Below, in pieces: positions 24,581-36,137 of a stretch of 64,000 bases of DNA (the stretch's first letter is position 1; each line of letters starts with the position of its first letter). The notes below the pieces were generated by a model, which saw only the letters and a list, made by a program, of their open reading frames with translations, did no database searches and was not told the DNA's origin. The stretch comes from Talpa occidentalis (taxonomy: Eukaryota > Chordata > Mammalia > Eulipotyphla > Talpidae): NCBI RefSeq assembly GCF_014898055.3, contig NW_023601754.1, forward strand, positions 53,561,013 through 53,625,012. Reading direction: 5' to 3'. A program made the position numbers and the translations under genes.

Positions 24581-27500
24581 TAATGATGACACGTTTTAAG
24601 TAGCAAATCACGTTCCTCTGCCTGCCTTTCTGCCATCCTTACAGCTTGAGGTCTTCAGTGCTCTTTGGGGCTTCCAAACCTCACTTTTAAGCCAATTCTG
24701 TCCTGGGAAGTGTCCCAAACAGACAGCGCAACCCAGAGAGGCTGAGACAGACCCCCGCTCAGTGGGGATAGACTGCAGTGAGTCCACTGGGCCCAGATGC
24801 TGGCACCCCTGGGGGAAGCCCCATTCCATAGGCCTGTCTTGGATGTTTGTGTCCCCCAAAGTCCGTCTGTCGAAGCTTGACTCCTAGTGTGATGGCACTT
24901 GGAGCTGGGCCTTTGGTTGCTGAGTAGGTCCTGAGGGTGCAGCTTCAAGAACGGGGCAGGTGCCTGTATGAAAGAGACCCCAGAGTTTCCTCCCTGCCAA
25001 GGGCGAGCACACCAGGGTGGGGCACATCTGTAACCCAGAGGCCGGCCTCGCCGGAGCCGACTATGCCCACACCCTGGCTGCTGACTTCCGGCTCCGAACC
25101 GCGGTTTAGAAGCCGCCGGCCACGCTACTGGATTCTACAGCCTCCGCAGACTGAGAGCTGTTTTTGGAGCTTTAGCCTTTTGTAAATCTGACCCCATATC
25201 CCTCCCCTCCCCGGCGGTAGCGAGACCCTCACAGGCCTGTCCTTCGGAACCTGTGACTGTGGGCTTATTCGCGAGAAGGGTCTAAGTACGTTTAGATTCG
25301 GAGCACATCCAGGATTATTCAGGTGGGGCCTAAATCCGAAACAATGCCTCTGCAGGAGAAGGAGGAAAGCAATTTGGCACAGGTGTGACCACAGGGGAAA
25401 GGCCCAGTGGTCACAGAGGCCAAGGAGCGAGGGCCGCGGCGCCCGAGCGCCTGGAGCCCGGAGCTGAGAGAGGCAGGGAGGCTCCCGGCGTCTGCAAGGG
25501 CGAGCACACGCTGCTGGTGCCATCTGCACGCAGCATGCCCCCAAGGGCCGCTCACCGGCCAGGAGGCGCCTGTGCCTGGTGGCCAGGGGACGCGATGAGC
25601 CACGAGCCCCGGAGGCTCAGCCCACTGTCCTCGAGGGAACGCGGATCAGGGCAGGGCAGCCAGAGGCTGGTGGCCAAGGGGAGGGGGCCCAGAGGAGGCC
25701 AGAGGGCACTGTCCAGGCCAGTCCTCGGACACGGGCCCTCTGCGCAGAGCAGACCCTGCTCTCCCAACGTGTGGGCCTCACGGGAAAACAAGGCCGTGGA
25801 AACGGAGCATGTGCTGTGACACCCCAAGGTCTGAGGTCGGTGTTCAGCCCTTGAATCTGAAAGGTCCTGGGGAAATGCTAATTCTGGACCTTTCTCCCAC
25901 CCTTCCTGCCCCGGAGGCCGCAGGCGCCTGGAATTCCTTTGCACAATCTGTGGCAAACGTCGCTCCGGCCCTGCTCAGGCCGGGCTTCCTGAGGAGCGGA
26001 AACGGGTGTCAGCTAAGACACATCACTTCACCTTTTATTTTTATTTTTATTCTTTTAATATTTCTGAGCGAAAACAACAACAAAGGGCTCTGGGCCTATC
26101 GGCTCGGCCCTGACTGGGAAGGCTGGGCTCTTGCTGAGAGACCTGGAGAAATTGTTTAGCAAGACGAGCAGGGCCTGCTTCCGATGTCGCCGTCTCTGGG
26201 GGTTTTCTCAGAATCCGGTCGAAGGAGGCCCCAGCCTCCTGGGCAGCGGGAGGCCCTGAGGCCCCTTCTGTCCCTTGCCTGCTCTGGGGCCCGGCTGGCG
26301 GAGAGGGGGCTTGGAGGGCCGTGTCCTGGACAGCCATCCTCTCAGGCGGGGGACAGGAAACCGGGGCTTGTTGGCTGCAGGAGCTCACGGCCCGGCCCAG
26401 CCTGCACACGCCAGCCGGCTGCCCACCCAGCCCACAGCCGCCCGGCAGGAAGACCAGCGGCCATTCACATGTGCGGCGACGGGGCTGGGGTCCTGTCTGC
26501 CACCGCCCGGAAGGTGCACTCTACAGGGCGCCTGGGCCCATCGGCCAGCCCCCCAGGCTCACAGCCGAGGTTTCCCTTCCTGCTGTCCAGCCAGAGCTCA
26601 GAATTGGGAGAGGCCTGTCCTGGGCCTGTCCACTCCGCACCTCCGGGACTCAGTTTCCCTCAGCTGCCGCCTGCCGGGCAGCTGGCGTGTGGCGACTGTG
26701 AAGCCCTTGACTCCACCCAAGGATTCGTGTCTTGGGCTGTCGCTGAGGGTCACACTCCTAGCGTGTTGTAGCTCCTGGTTCTCAATTTTTGCCAGAAAAA
26801 GGGGGTGTCCCTGGGAGTGACTGTGGTGCAGGAGTGGCCTGGGGGCTGAGCTGGCCCTCCCACCCTCTCCTCTGCACCCCAGCTTCCTCCCTCCACCTTG
26901 GCGCCCCTCCCCCACATGGGGCACAGCAGCCTCGGCCTGGCCACACGTTGCTATTTCTGCACCTTCCGCTTCCTGGCCCCGTGGCCAGCCGGCCGCCGCG
27001 GAAAGTTCTGGAATCCGCAAGGCCAGCTGGTTCTGGGGCAGGATGCAGCGACCTCAGATTTCCTCCTCTTTAGCAGCTGCCTGGGCCTCCAGGGCCAGCG
27101 CTCAGTGCGGGATGGAGCCACTCGCTGGAGGAGGGAGAGGCCAGGTGGGCTGGCTCAGGTGTGCCCCAGATACCTGCTGCTGCAGCTCAGGGGCACAGAC
27201 TCCTACAGCCCACAGCGGGCGCCGGTCCTCACCTTTTTAGGAAAGGAGCCTTACATGACATGCCCACAGCCACAGAGGTAAGGAATCAGGACAGGCGCAG
27301 CCCCAAGGGCCGAGGGTCACGGGTCGGCGCTTCCATCCACTCTGCTGAGTAGGTGGGAGAGAGAGAGCACGGGAGGGGTGGCGGCGGGCGCGAGTGTGGG
27401 GCGGGGGTGGGGGGCAGCGTGTGGGCTGGACTCCACACCTCACACAGCCTGGAGGACTTGCTCTGCGCCAGGCTGCAGGATCCCTGAAGACCTCCTCTGC

Positions 27501-27965
27501 GCGGGTCCCAGTGGTAACGAAGCCCCTGGTGGGCCCCAGCATTGACCTCTTTCGTCTCCGTTGGGAGGGCTTGGGGAGAACTCTGGACACTGGCCTGACT
27601 CACAGAACATTCTAGAAAGGGCAACATTCCTGCATCCAGGTGTGCATTCATGACATCACCTTGGGACTGGCCCCAGAGCCCAGGTGAGCGGCGCAGGTGT
27701 GGCCGGGCATTGCAAACGGACACTGTGAGGTCCTGGGGGACTGGCTCCCCAGCAGGGTCCAGACGGTGCTGACCGCAGTCGACTCTGTTCCCGCTGGGCG
27801 GAGGGGTGCACAGCTGCTGAGGCTAAGGGCTCCCTCTGTTACCCCCAAAGGTGACCGGTTATTCAGATGCAGCTCCCCTGACTGAACCATGGCTTTTGTT
27901 GAAGAATGACCTCCCTAAGGCCGTTCCATTATGACACATAAACACGAGCAGAGCGCTCTGCAAAA
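24581..27965. other. Non-coding stretch upstream of the first receptor gene
   Basis: No gene is recognised. 24840-25160 reads like a diverged ancient dispersed repeat (CCCCCAAAGTCCGTCTGTCG, then GTGTGATGGCACTTGGAG). An antisense MIR-like trace lies near 27230-27290. The promoter and 5' exon of the first MRGPR gene could be here or in the adjacent assembly gap, but I see no convincing signal. Confidence 0.4.
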
Positions 27966-28065
27966 NNNNNNNNNNNNNNNNNNNNNNNNNNNNNNNNNNN
28001 NNNNNNNNNNNNNNNNNNNNNNNNNNNNNNNNNNNNNNNNNNNNNNNNNNNNNNNNNNNNNNNNN
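27966..28065. other. Assembly gap (100 N)
   Basis: A run of exactly 100 N, the conventional placeholder for a gap of unknown size. It removes the start codon and first part of transmembrane helix 1 of the adjacent receptor gene. Confidence 0.99.
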
Positions 28066-28808
28066 TGCTGGTCAGCGCGTGCGGCCTGGCGGGGGACGGG
28101 GCCGTCATCTGGCTGCTGGGCTTCCGCGGGAAGAGGACCCCCTTCTCCGTCTACGTCCTCCACCTGGCCTGCGCCGACGCCGCCTTCCTCGCGGGTGTAT
28201 GCGTGAAGCTCTCGCTTTTCCTGGCGGGTTGCCACGAGCGCCTGCTGCATAACCTACTGAGGGTGGTGCTCGTCCCTTCGTACCTGGCGGGGCTGAGCCT
28301 GCTGGTGGCCGTCAGCGCCGAGCGCTGCGTCTCCGTGCTCTGGCCCCTCTGGCACCGGTGCCGCCGGCCCGCCCGCCTCTCCTCCGTGGTGTGCGGCCTC
28401 ATCTGGGCGCTGTCCCTAGGCCTGGGGGTCCTGGGGGTCCTGTGTGACGACTACGTTGGGTTCTCATGTAGGGAGATCTCGCTCATCTATTACGGGGCGT
28501 CGGCCATCACCTTCCTGGGGCTGTGCGCGTCGGGCCTGACGCTGCTCGTCCGCGTCCAGTGCGGCCCCTGGAGGCGCCGGCCCAGCCGGCTCTACGTGAC
28601 CCTCCTGCTCAGCGCCCTGGCCTTCCTGCTGCTCGGGCTGCCGTACGGAGTGGGCCACATGTTCCACGCCCTCTCCCCATCCATGCCCTACGATTACATC
28701 CTGCTGCCCGTCTGCCACCTCCTCTCAATCCTGAACTGCCTGGTGAACCCCCTCATTTACTTCTTCGTGGGGAGCCATGGGCGGCGCAAGGGCCTGGCCC
28801 CCCTCTGA
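28066..28808 (+). CDS. MRGPRX: Mas-related G-protein-coupled receptor, MRGPRX-like (5' part missing, short tail)
   Basis: MRGPRX-type receptors are plasma-membrane class A GPCRs of sensory neurons and mast cells that sense peptides and cationic amphiphiles. The frame is open from the gap edge (first full codon 28068) to TGA at 28806, 246 codons. It covers the end of helix 1 through helix 7. Family marks are ERC instead of DRY at the end of helix 3, followed by VSVLWPLWHRC, a conserved Asp in helix 2 (LACADAAFL), and NPLIY in helix 7. The helix 1 position that is normally Asn (GN in the neighbour) is Asp here (AGDGAVIW). Compared with its paralogue at 36138, stretches of about 100 bases are identical, while the extracellular ends of helices 2-5 differ greatly. 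The stop falls early in the cytoplasmic tail. It may be a functional short-tailed receptor or a young pseudogene. Confidence 0.88.
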
Positions 28809-28898
28809 GACGTGCTCCAGAGGGCGCTGAGGGATGAGGAGGAGGGGCCTGAGCAGAGCAGCACCTCCGTCTCCAGAGAAACCGAGGTGTCCCCCTGA
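28809..28898 (+). pseudogene. Vestigial C-terminal tail of the first receptor
   Basis: Directly after the TGA, the same frame stays open for about 30 codons and begins DVLQRALRDE, which looks like the cytoplasmic tail of MRGPRX receptors. It ends at a second TGA at 28896. This indicates that the first stop is a premature stop in a formerly longer protein. Confidence 0.65.
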
Positions 28899-28993
28899 GT
28901 CCCAAGATCTTGTCTGTGGACTTACAGTGTTTAGAGATCTGTCCTCTGGGGCATTTTGCAAAAATTCTTGGGGAGAATGAAACTCGGGTGTAT

Positions 28994-29262
28994 GGGCCTC
29001 CCTGGTGACGCAAGGGGTTAAGCACAACACTGTGAAACAGTCTGTGGCCTCTGCAGCAGGAGTTTGACCCCAGGCCGGCCAGAGAAACCACAGGGTGCAG
29101 CAGACTCTCCTGTCTCCCCGCGGCTCCCCTCAGCAGTGTGTTTCAGTCCGTCCGCCCGTTCTGCTCCCTCCTCTGTCTCTGGTGAGTCCTCTCAGCCTCC
29201 CCTGCCTCTGGCCTGTCCCCAGCTCTTGGATGCATAAATAAATCTTAAAAAAAAAAAACTTC
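28994..29262 (+). repeat. tRNA-derived SINE
   Basis: The head GGGCCTCCCTGGTGACGCA is followed by a degenerate box B, the family body, and a tail AAATAAATC plus poly-A. It is more diverged than the copy immediately downstream. Confidence 0.9.
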
Positions 29263-29283
29263 GGTGTAAAAATGAGTAAAACT

Positions 29284-29548
29284 GGGCCTCCCCAGTGGCG
29301 CAGCAGTTGAGCGCTGGGCTGTGAAGCTGCCGGCAGACTCTGCAGGGCCGGTTCGATCCCCGGCAGCTGGCGAGGGTCCCGCATGGCGCGCAGACCTCTC
29401 CTGCCGCCCGCTGCTCCCCTCAGCAGTGTCCTTCGGTCCTTCTGCCTGCTCTGCTCCCCGCTCTGGCTCTGGTGAATTCTCTCACCCTCCCGCGCTTCTG
29501 ACTGTACCCAGTGCTTGTATAAATAAATAAATCTTTTTTAAAAAATGA
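29284..29548 (+). repeat. tRNA-derived SINE
   Basis: A near-complete copy with box A-like TGGCGCAGCAGTTGAG, box B GGTTCGATCCC, the body and an AAATAAATAAATC tail. It lies about 20 bases after another copy. Confidence 0.93.
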
Positions 29549-30867
29549 GTAAAAATCTCATTTGTCTCTGAAGCAGACTGTTCCCAGGGTCATTTCTTTA
29601 ACCCCCATCGATCTTCCTTCTAGAAGCTTCCTCCCGGCTGTTATCTGACTCTCTCGCAGGTCCTGGTCTGCTCAGACGGGTCTCTCGGCGCCTGGCACGG
29701 GCCTCAGCCCCGCGTCCTCTGTCTGTCCGTCTGTCTGCTGTGTCCACTGGGCCCTGGTGAGTGGACTCAGGGACCTGGATCTCGCTCTGTGCCCGCCTGC
29801 GCCTGCTCTGGCGTCACCGCTCCTCGGGGGCCGGGCTTGGTGCTCAGCGAGCGGACGTGGGCCTGCTTCGCGGGCGTCTGCTCCTTTCCAGCAAGCAAAG
29901 TGTTTCCTTAGCTCCCGGGGTAAAACGTCTCTGCTCCTGGAGTGCGCGTGTGAGCGGGTGTGTGCAGGTGTGTGTGGGGGTGTGGAGGTGTGTGTGGGTG
30001 TGCACGGCGGGTGTGCCTGGGTGTGCACAGCACCGGGCCTGCATCACTGTCCAGAGGCCGGTGCCAAGCCAGCCCCATGCAGGGACTGGATTCTGCCGAC
30101 GGCTGTTCCCCCGGCCCCTGCAGCCCCGTCATCTGTGTGACCCCAACTCCGCGGCACTGTCAGTGTTAAGACGCGTGTCCGTGAGCATCTCCAGCAGCGG
30201 CAGCTGCTCTGGCGGCTCTGCCCGGGCCCCACAGGCCTTCAATCGAGCAGGCTCGGCCCCAGAACCGTGCTGGGCGCCCCCCTCCCAGGACCCAGCCTGC
30301 CCTCAGGCAAGACCCCAACACCCACGGCAAGGGCTTTGCTACCTGCGAGACCTAGAATTTCCCCAGGGAGCTGGTAGAGAGGGGCAGGCCCAGGCATGGG
30401 GTTCCTCTTTTTGGGGGTAGGATGGAGCTTTGTGGGCTCACTGTTTATTGGTGAATTTCAAACCCAAGAGGGTGAATTTAAGGTGGTGGAATGAAGGGGG
30501 AGGGAGAGCAGGGGGCGGGAGGAGGGAGAGCCCAGCGAGGAGCACCTGCTGCAGGTGTTGGCAGGCCGGCCGGGGCTGGCGGCTCTCGTCCGGGCACAGG
30601 CGGGCTGGCAGAAGGAGCGCTCTCGGGAGTGGGTGCCGGGGCCCCAAAGGTGAAGGGCCCTGGCCACAGAGGGGAAGGTCCCCACGCAGCCCTGCTGCCC
30701 CTCCCGTGGCGCGGAGGCCCAAGCGGGTGCCGATAAGGGCAGGTCTGAGGAGACACCAGAGACCGGCTGAGACCGGCGGGGCAGGGAATCGCAGGATCCG
30801 TGCCGCGGAGTGGGGGGCACAGGGGAAGTCTGATGGGTCCCCCGTCGGCAGTTTAAATCCCGCTGAT
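29549..30867. other. Non-coding stretch, part of the receptor duplication
   Basis: 29620-29760 is similar to 37340-37640 downstream of the second receptor (GGTCTCTCGGCGCCTGGC in both), so it belongs to the duplicated unit. 29940-30030 is a GT-rich simple tract. No coding sequence is recognised. Confidence 0.55.
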
Positions 30868-30992
30868 GGCGGTGTGCTTTGGTCCTTCTGCCTGTTCTGC
30901 TCCTCGCTCTGGCTCTGGTGAATTCTCTCACCCTCCCACGCTTCTGACTGTACCCAGTGTTTGGATAAATAAATAAATAAATCTTTAAAAAA

Positions 30993-31024
<32 letters not shown>

Positions 31025-31025
31025 A
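30868..31025 (+). repeat. tRNA-derived SINE, 5'-truncated
   Basis: It starts inside the body (TGCTTTGGTCCTTCTGCC) and runs to an expanded (TAAA)n tail at 30966-31025. The tRNA-like head is absent. Confidence 0.85.
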
Positions 31026-33425
31026 TCCCGCTGATGTCCCTGGGGCCCTGAGGGCCGGAGAGCCGCAGGCACAGCCGAGCACGCACGCTGGTCCGGAAAA
31101 GCCGGGGTTCTGCTGTCCCGAGAGAAGACAAGAGCCGCCTCTGAGCCGTCCCCGTGGGGCCCACGGGTCAGATGGGCCAGTGACAGGTGGAGAAGGGACG
31201 CCAGACCCCAGGCGAGGAGGCGGCTGGAACTCGCCCTCCGTCTCCTGCGCAGACCACACCCGTGTCCCGGCACGCACCCTCTCGGACCCCGGCTGCGTCC
31301 CGCGGCGGCGGCCACGGCCTTCCGATCCGCTTGGCCTCATCCAGAGCCACAGTTTCAGCTCTGGTTGCCCTCGTTGTCCCCCCAAAAGTCCCCACCCCTG
31401 CGGGTTTGGGTCAATTTCGTCTCCTCGAGGACCCCCGGTGACCCGAGGTTCGTGGACCTGGCGGGAAGCGCCCTCCTGCCTTTCTGGTGGGGTGCAGCAC
31501 CCCAGCCGTCAAGGGGATGGTCCGGCGCCCAGGCGTTGCCGCTCGGCCGTGGGGGCCGTGGGCTTTGGCGTCGGCCCGTGGGGCAGAGCCCGCGCTGTGG
31601 GGCGGGCGTCTTCCTGAACTCACGCCAGGAAGCGGCAGGAGAGAAGGCGCCCGGCGGGTGTGAGTTCTGCTTCTGCGGGCACCGGCAGGAAGAAAGGCGA
31701 GCGCCCACTGGTGGCCCACAGAGTGGGTTTCTCCCAAATGACTGCTGCCCCGAGGGAGGACGCCTCCACCGCAGAGGAAAATGCAGCCACAGTCACCTGA
31801 GCATGCAGGACGGTGACCCCCCGCCCCCCGCCCCAGGTCCACCCAGGCCCCCGATGGATGCTTGTCTGGCTTGAACCCAGTTTCCCCATTAAACAGAATC
31901 CACGTCACCCCTCTCGTCTCAGGCTCGTCATCCAGCTCAGAGCCATGATCGAAGCGTCCCTGCGAAATGTCTCTCCATGAACTGCTCTGAGGGGGAGGCC
32001 ACCTTTCCAGAACAAGCAGAAGCAAGCGCGTTGCCCGAAGGTCCACGTGCTTCGTTGTTTGTGACTGAGGGTCTGACTGGGGCTCATTCAAGGGGGTTGA
32101 CAGGGAATTTGGTTGCAGCGTTTCAAGATCATGGCCAACAAGGTCTCGCCCGTGCGAGGAGCCGGCTTCGCTTCACGGCTCTTTCTTGAGGACAGAGACT
32201 GACTCTGAGGAGACACTCAGGGGGCCTCTGAGATCCCCCATTCTCCTTGGGTCCAGAGACTTCTTTCCTCAGACACTTGTATGAAGGCGCCCACTTCAGG
32301 AGGGTGACCGCCCCCCGGCACCTGCAGTCCTCACCGTGGCCCGCCCACCCCACCTTGCTCTGCCGGCTCTCCCTCCACAGAGGCGTTACTGAAGTGTGGG
32401 TCGCCAGACGTCGACGGCCTGCCCGGCCCAGCTTGGTTCCGGCAGCCCGGCCCCCCGTCAAGGTCCACACAGCCCGATCAGTCACCGACCGAGAAGAACG
32501 CACGACCCCAGGCCCTACAAGGCTGCTTTCAAATTCGGCAGGAGCAGGATGCCGGATGGCCCCGGACATTGGGCCCCGTCACCAGGCAGGGCCGGGACCC
32601 CCTGGGGGCCGTTGCCTGATGTGGCCTCACGCCCCAGACACGGACCGGCGGACGCTGTGGGGATAAGACGGGACCGTGGCCGGGAGTCGGGCCTGGGTCC
32701 CATCCCACCACCGGCCGTCGGGCAGATGAGGAACAGCCGGTCCGCGGTCTCGTGTCCCCCGCAGCCCTGCTGCCGAGAGCACAGTTGCGGATCCCCCCAT
32801 CTTTCTCCTGGGCCGGCCCGCCCCCCCGACGCCGCGCGATCATGCATCTATAAGGTCAGAGTGCGCGTTCGGCAGGTCCGCCCTGGGCCGCCGGCCCGGC
32901 ACCGGGTCTCTGTCGGGCGGTGCTGCCGAAGCCGCGGTCACGGGTCCCTGCAGGAGTCCATCAGGATCGGCCACAGGCGGAAGCGACTTGAGCGGCAGCC
33001 GCGGTGGCGGGAAAACTCAGCTCCGGAGTCAAGAAGGGCTGGCGGGCGTGCGTGGTACCATGTGCCCAGGGCAGCCCGGCCGTGGCTGGTCTCCCGCCTG
33101 CGCGGGGCCTGCTGTCCCGCCGGCGCCCCGCTGTGCCGCCGCGGACAGTCCTTTCCAAACTCACGACAATCTTTTCCTCTTTCCCGGTGGAGCCACGAAC
33201 TGGCGGGTGACCGCCCCGCGCGCGTCCTGTTCACGGTCCTCTTCCTGCCGAGCCATCCCCGCCCCCGCCGTGGTCAGGAGCCTCACCTCCTCTTAGGGGG
33301 TCAGCTCTTACAAACACTTTGCTTTGCTGTCCGTCCACTGAGTAATGCCAGCGCCCTCCCTTGTCTCCCTGAAACTGCGGCTCGGCCCTGCCCCCCACGC
33401 TGCCACGAGGGCATCTCCTCTCCCT

Positions 33426-33735
33426 GGGTCTGCACCCCTCCTTCCGCCCGGCCCTGGGCCCCTGGCCCGCCGTCTGCCCTGCCCTGGACCCCATGCAGGA
33501 CCCCGGGGGCCTGCTGTGCCTGGGGAGGCTCCTGCCCTGTCGATGTCGGGGTGGGGGACGGGTCGTGGGGGACACTCGAGTTTCTTTCTGAATCCTGACG
33601 TGTGGACAGGCCTGCAGCTGCCCGTTCCCTTTTCTTGGCCCCTTATCAGGCCGCTGGTTCCCCGGCCCCGACCACAGCCACGGCGTCTCACTTCCCCGAA
33701 GCTCCGACCCCCTTCCCGGCCGCAGGTCTGTCCCT
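33426..33735 (+). repeat. Segmental-duplication block a, copy 1
   Basis: The same block occurs at 38010-38300 and, in shorter form, at 39858-40015. All three share CCCTTTTCTTGGCCCCTTAT and the flanking CTGCAGCTGCC phrase, in the same orientation. Confidence 0.8.
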
Positions 33736-34749
33736 GCCCGCGCCCTGCGGGGCACCCCGGGCGGCCACCCCCAGGGAGCACAGGGGCCCCCACGGCTTCC
33801 CCACCCCAGTCACCTCCCAGCATCCTCGCGGGGGGTGAGGGGCTGAACTGTGTCCCCCAGTCATTGCTCCAGCCCTGACTCAGCTCCGCGCCTGCACCTG
33901 GGACATGGTCTTCAGAGGTGAAAGGAGGTCCCGGGGGGCCTGATCCGGGGTGACCTCTGGCTGGGTCCTGTGGGAAGGGCTCAGGACACAGGGACCAGGG
34001 CCAGGAAACCACGACGGTGTAGCCGGGACACCGAGGCCAGGGCCAGGGCAGGGCCTGGTGCCGGGGGACAGGGCCGGCGGGACTTGAGGGAACCCCTGCT
34101 CGGCGCCTCCTCCGAGACCCCCCTTCTCGCGCAGACAGAACAGGAAGCCCCGGGCACAGGAAGCGGCTGCCGCCCTCGGGCTCAGGGGCCCTGCCCGCGG
34201 GTCTGCAGCTCGGCTGGGCTCGCGCGGCTGCCCGGGGCGAGGTCCGAGGGCGGGGCCGAGAGCAGAGTGACCACCTCCCCTGGCCGGGCCTCGCGTGGGG
34301 TGCGGCCCAGACGCACGGGGGCAGCGGCCCCGAGACAACGGCGGCAGGCGGGCCCGGCGGCTGGGGGCTCGGGGGCAGCGCACGGCCAGGCCTCTGCTCC
34401 TCAAAGGGTTGGTTCTTTCCTCCAGGATCCACTGGTTTCCGTTGTGTCATTTTTTTTTTTTCTGAGGCGGCTGCTTCAGGACGCGGTGTGATTAGGGAGA
34501 GGCTCCCGCCTCTTCAGGACTCGCCTGCCCCACAGCCCCATCGCCCTGGAAGCCACCTCGCGGGTACGTGTGGGGACGGAGGGCAGGAGCCGGCGACCCC
34601 AACCCAGGCTGGTCCCGGGGGCCGTGGGGGGTGAAGGGTCCTGGCTGCTCAGCCTCCCGACCCCTGTTCTCTGCCTGGATGGGCGGGAGGAGGCAGGCGG
34701 CCCCCAGGAACCCCTCCCTGCCATGGACACCCCAATCCAGGAGCCAGGA

Positions 34750-35230
34750 GGGATGAGGGAGGGCAGGGGGCTCAGCCTCAGACCCGGGCCCTGCCCCGAC
34801 ACACCCGCCCCCGAGGGTCCCTGCCCTCCGGGTGTCTGGGGCTCTCACCCAGGCCCCGCTGGCCCCCAGGGACGCCCGCCCGGTGGCCATTCCTGCAGGG
34901 GAGCTGCGCAGCCAGCAAGGCCTGAGGCCAGAGCAGCTCCCCGGAGCCCACAGCCTCCCACTGGGCCCCAGTCAGCCACTGTCTCCACCCCCATCGGGTG
35001 ACACACGGGCGGGTCCCCGTCCTGCTCCCTGAGATTTCTCAGACCCCAACCCTCAGCCTGCGGAGCCCCGAAGAAGCTGCAGCCCCAACATTTGCCCTAC
35101 GCCCCACACCAGCTAGTGCCGCCCTGCAGGCCCTGTGACCCGACGTCCCCTGAGAACCGCGAGTGACTCTGCTCAGGGACCGTCCCCTGTGCTGGACACG
35201 GGTCTGTGCGACTCCCCGGCCGCCCCACAC
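34750..35230 (+). repeat. Segmental-duplication block b, copy 1
   Basis: Strongly similar to 38930-39425. Both contain GCCAGCAAGGCCTGAGGCCA, CCCCATCGGGTGACAC and GAACCGCGAGTGACTCTGCT in the same order. Confidence 0.82.
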
Positions 35231-35339
35231 GGGCCAGGCACAGGCAACAGGAGACGCCCCGGCTCCTCTCCCCACGGGCTAGGGCAGAGCCTGCTGCCCT
35301 GCGGTCTTTTATGGCAGTGCCCTTTATGCAGTCTTCATG

Positions 35340-35600
35340 GCATGTGCCTGCGTGTGCAGGGCGGTGAGCGTGGGTGTGTGCATGGGTATGCACGGGCATG
35401 TGTGCCCGGGTGTGCAGATGGGTGTGTCTATGGGTGTGCACGGGTGTGCACACAAGTGCAAGTGTGTGTTCCTGGTGGTGCATGGGGGTGTGCTGCGGTG
35501 TGGGGATGCGTGTGCATGGGCGCATGTGTGTGCATGAGCGTGTATTATGGAGGGTGTGTGTGCATGTGCACGGGTTGTGTGGGAGTGTGTGGGCCACTGG
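35340..35600 (+). repeat. GT-rich degenerate simple repeat
   Basis: Alternating GTGTGCATGGG-type motifs with no strict unit length. It lies upstream of the second receptor gene and has no counterpart in the parallel position downstream. Confidence 0.75.
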
Positions 35601-36093
35601 GCTGGAAGCAGCGCTGAGGGTGGCCTCACCACGCTGTGCCCGAGCATGAGAGCAACTGAAGGCGAAAGTCGTGATTGCGTTGTGACGTGTCCTGCTCACA
35701 CAACTGTGGTGGAGCCCACGTTTATTTGAAAACCTGCCCTTTTCTGGTGTCCACAATAGAATAAAAAATCTGCAGTTCACTCAAGAGAAGAGGCGTGTGG
35801 AGGAGCCGAGCCGAGGGAGACCTGACCCCGGGACCGCGGGACCCAGCCTGGTGCAGCCGGTGAGAGGCGCCGGCCCAGGCTCTGTCCGGGCCCTGGAGAG
35901 ACGGGGCAGGACCTCTCGGGGCTCAGGAGAGACTGGACCTTGGTCAGGCCGGCCCAGCTCCCGGGGCTGCGTCTCGGTGGACGGCAGGTCTGGGGTCCCC
36001 CCATGCGCTCCCCTGGTCCTGGCCCGAGTGTCGTGGGGGGTCTGCAGCTGGAGTCGGGGCAGAGACGCCCCCTGACCTCAGAGGCACTGGCCC

Positions 36094-36114
36094 CTCCCCC
36101 CTCTCCGTCCACAG
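36094..36114 (+). promoter_or_regulatory. Probable splice acceptor before the receptor coding exon
   Basis: A pyrimidine-rich tract (CCCCCCTCTCCGTCCACAG) ends in AG at 36113-36114, 23 bases before the ATG. MRGPRX genes usually have a 5' untranslated exon spliced to a single coding exon, so this fits well. The donor exon was not found. Confidence 0.6.
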
Positions 36115-36137
36115 GGTGAGCCTGCCCAGGGCCAGCG

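Larger units (their letters stand above)
31026..36093. other. Intergenic stretch between the two receptor genes
   Basis: No gene is recognised. It holds duplicated blocks that recur further downstream (listed separately). A segment at 33840-33960 has the form of a diverged ancient repeat. 35340-35600 is GT-rich simple sequence. Near 35757 an AATAAA occurs without an attached gene. Confidence 0.5.

Noticed and set aside
27966..28250. Minus-strand frame crossing the N run
   Set aside because: It is the antisense shadow of the receptor coding exon and includes translated N.
28990..29550. True tRNA genes suggested by box A and box B motifs
   Set aside because: The motifs are parts of SINE heads followed by the common SINE body and A-rich tail; no complete cloverleaf is kept.
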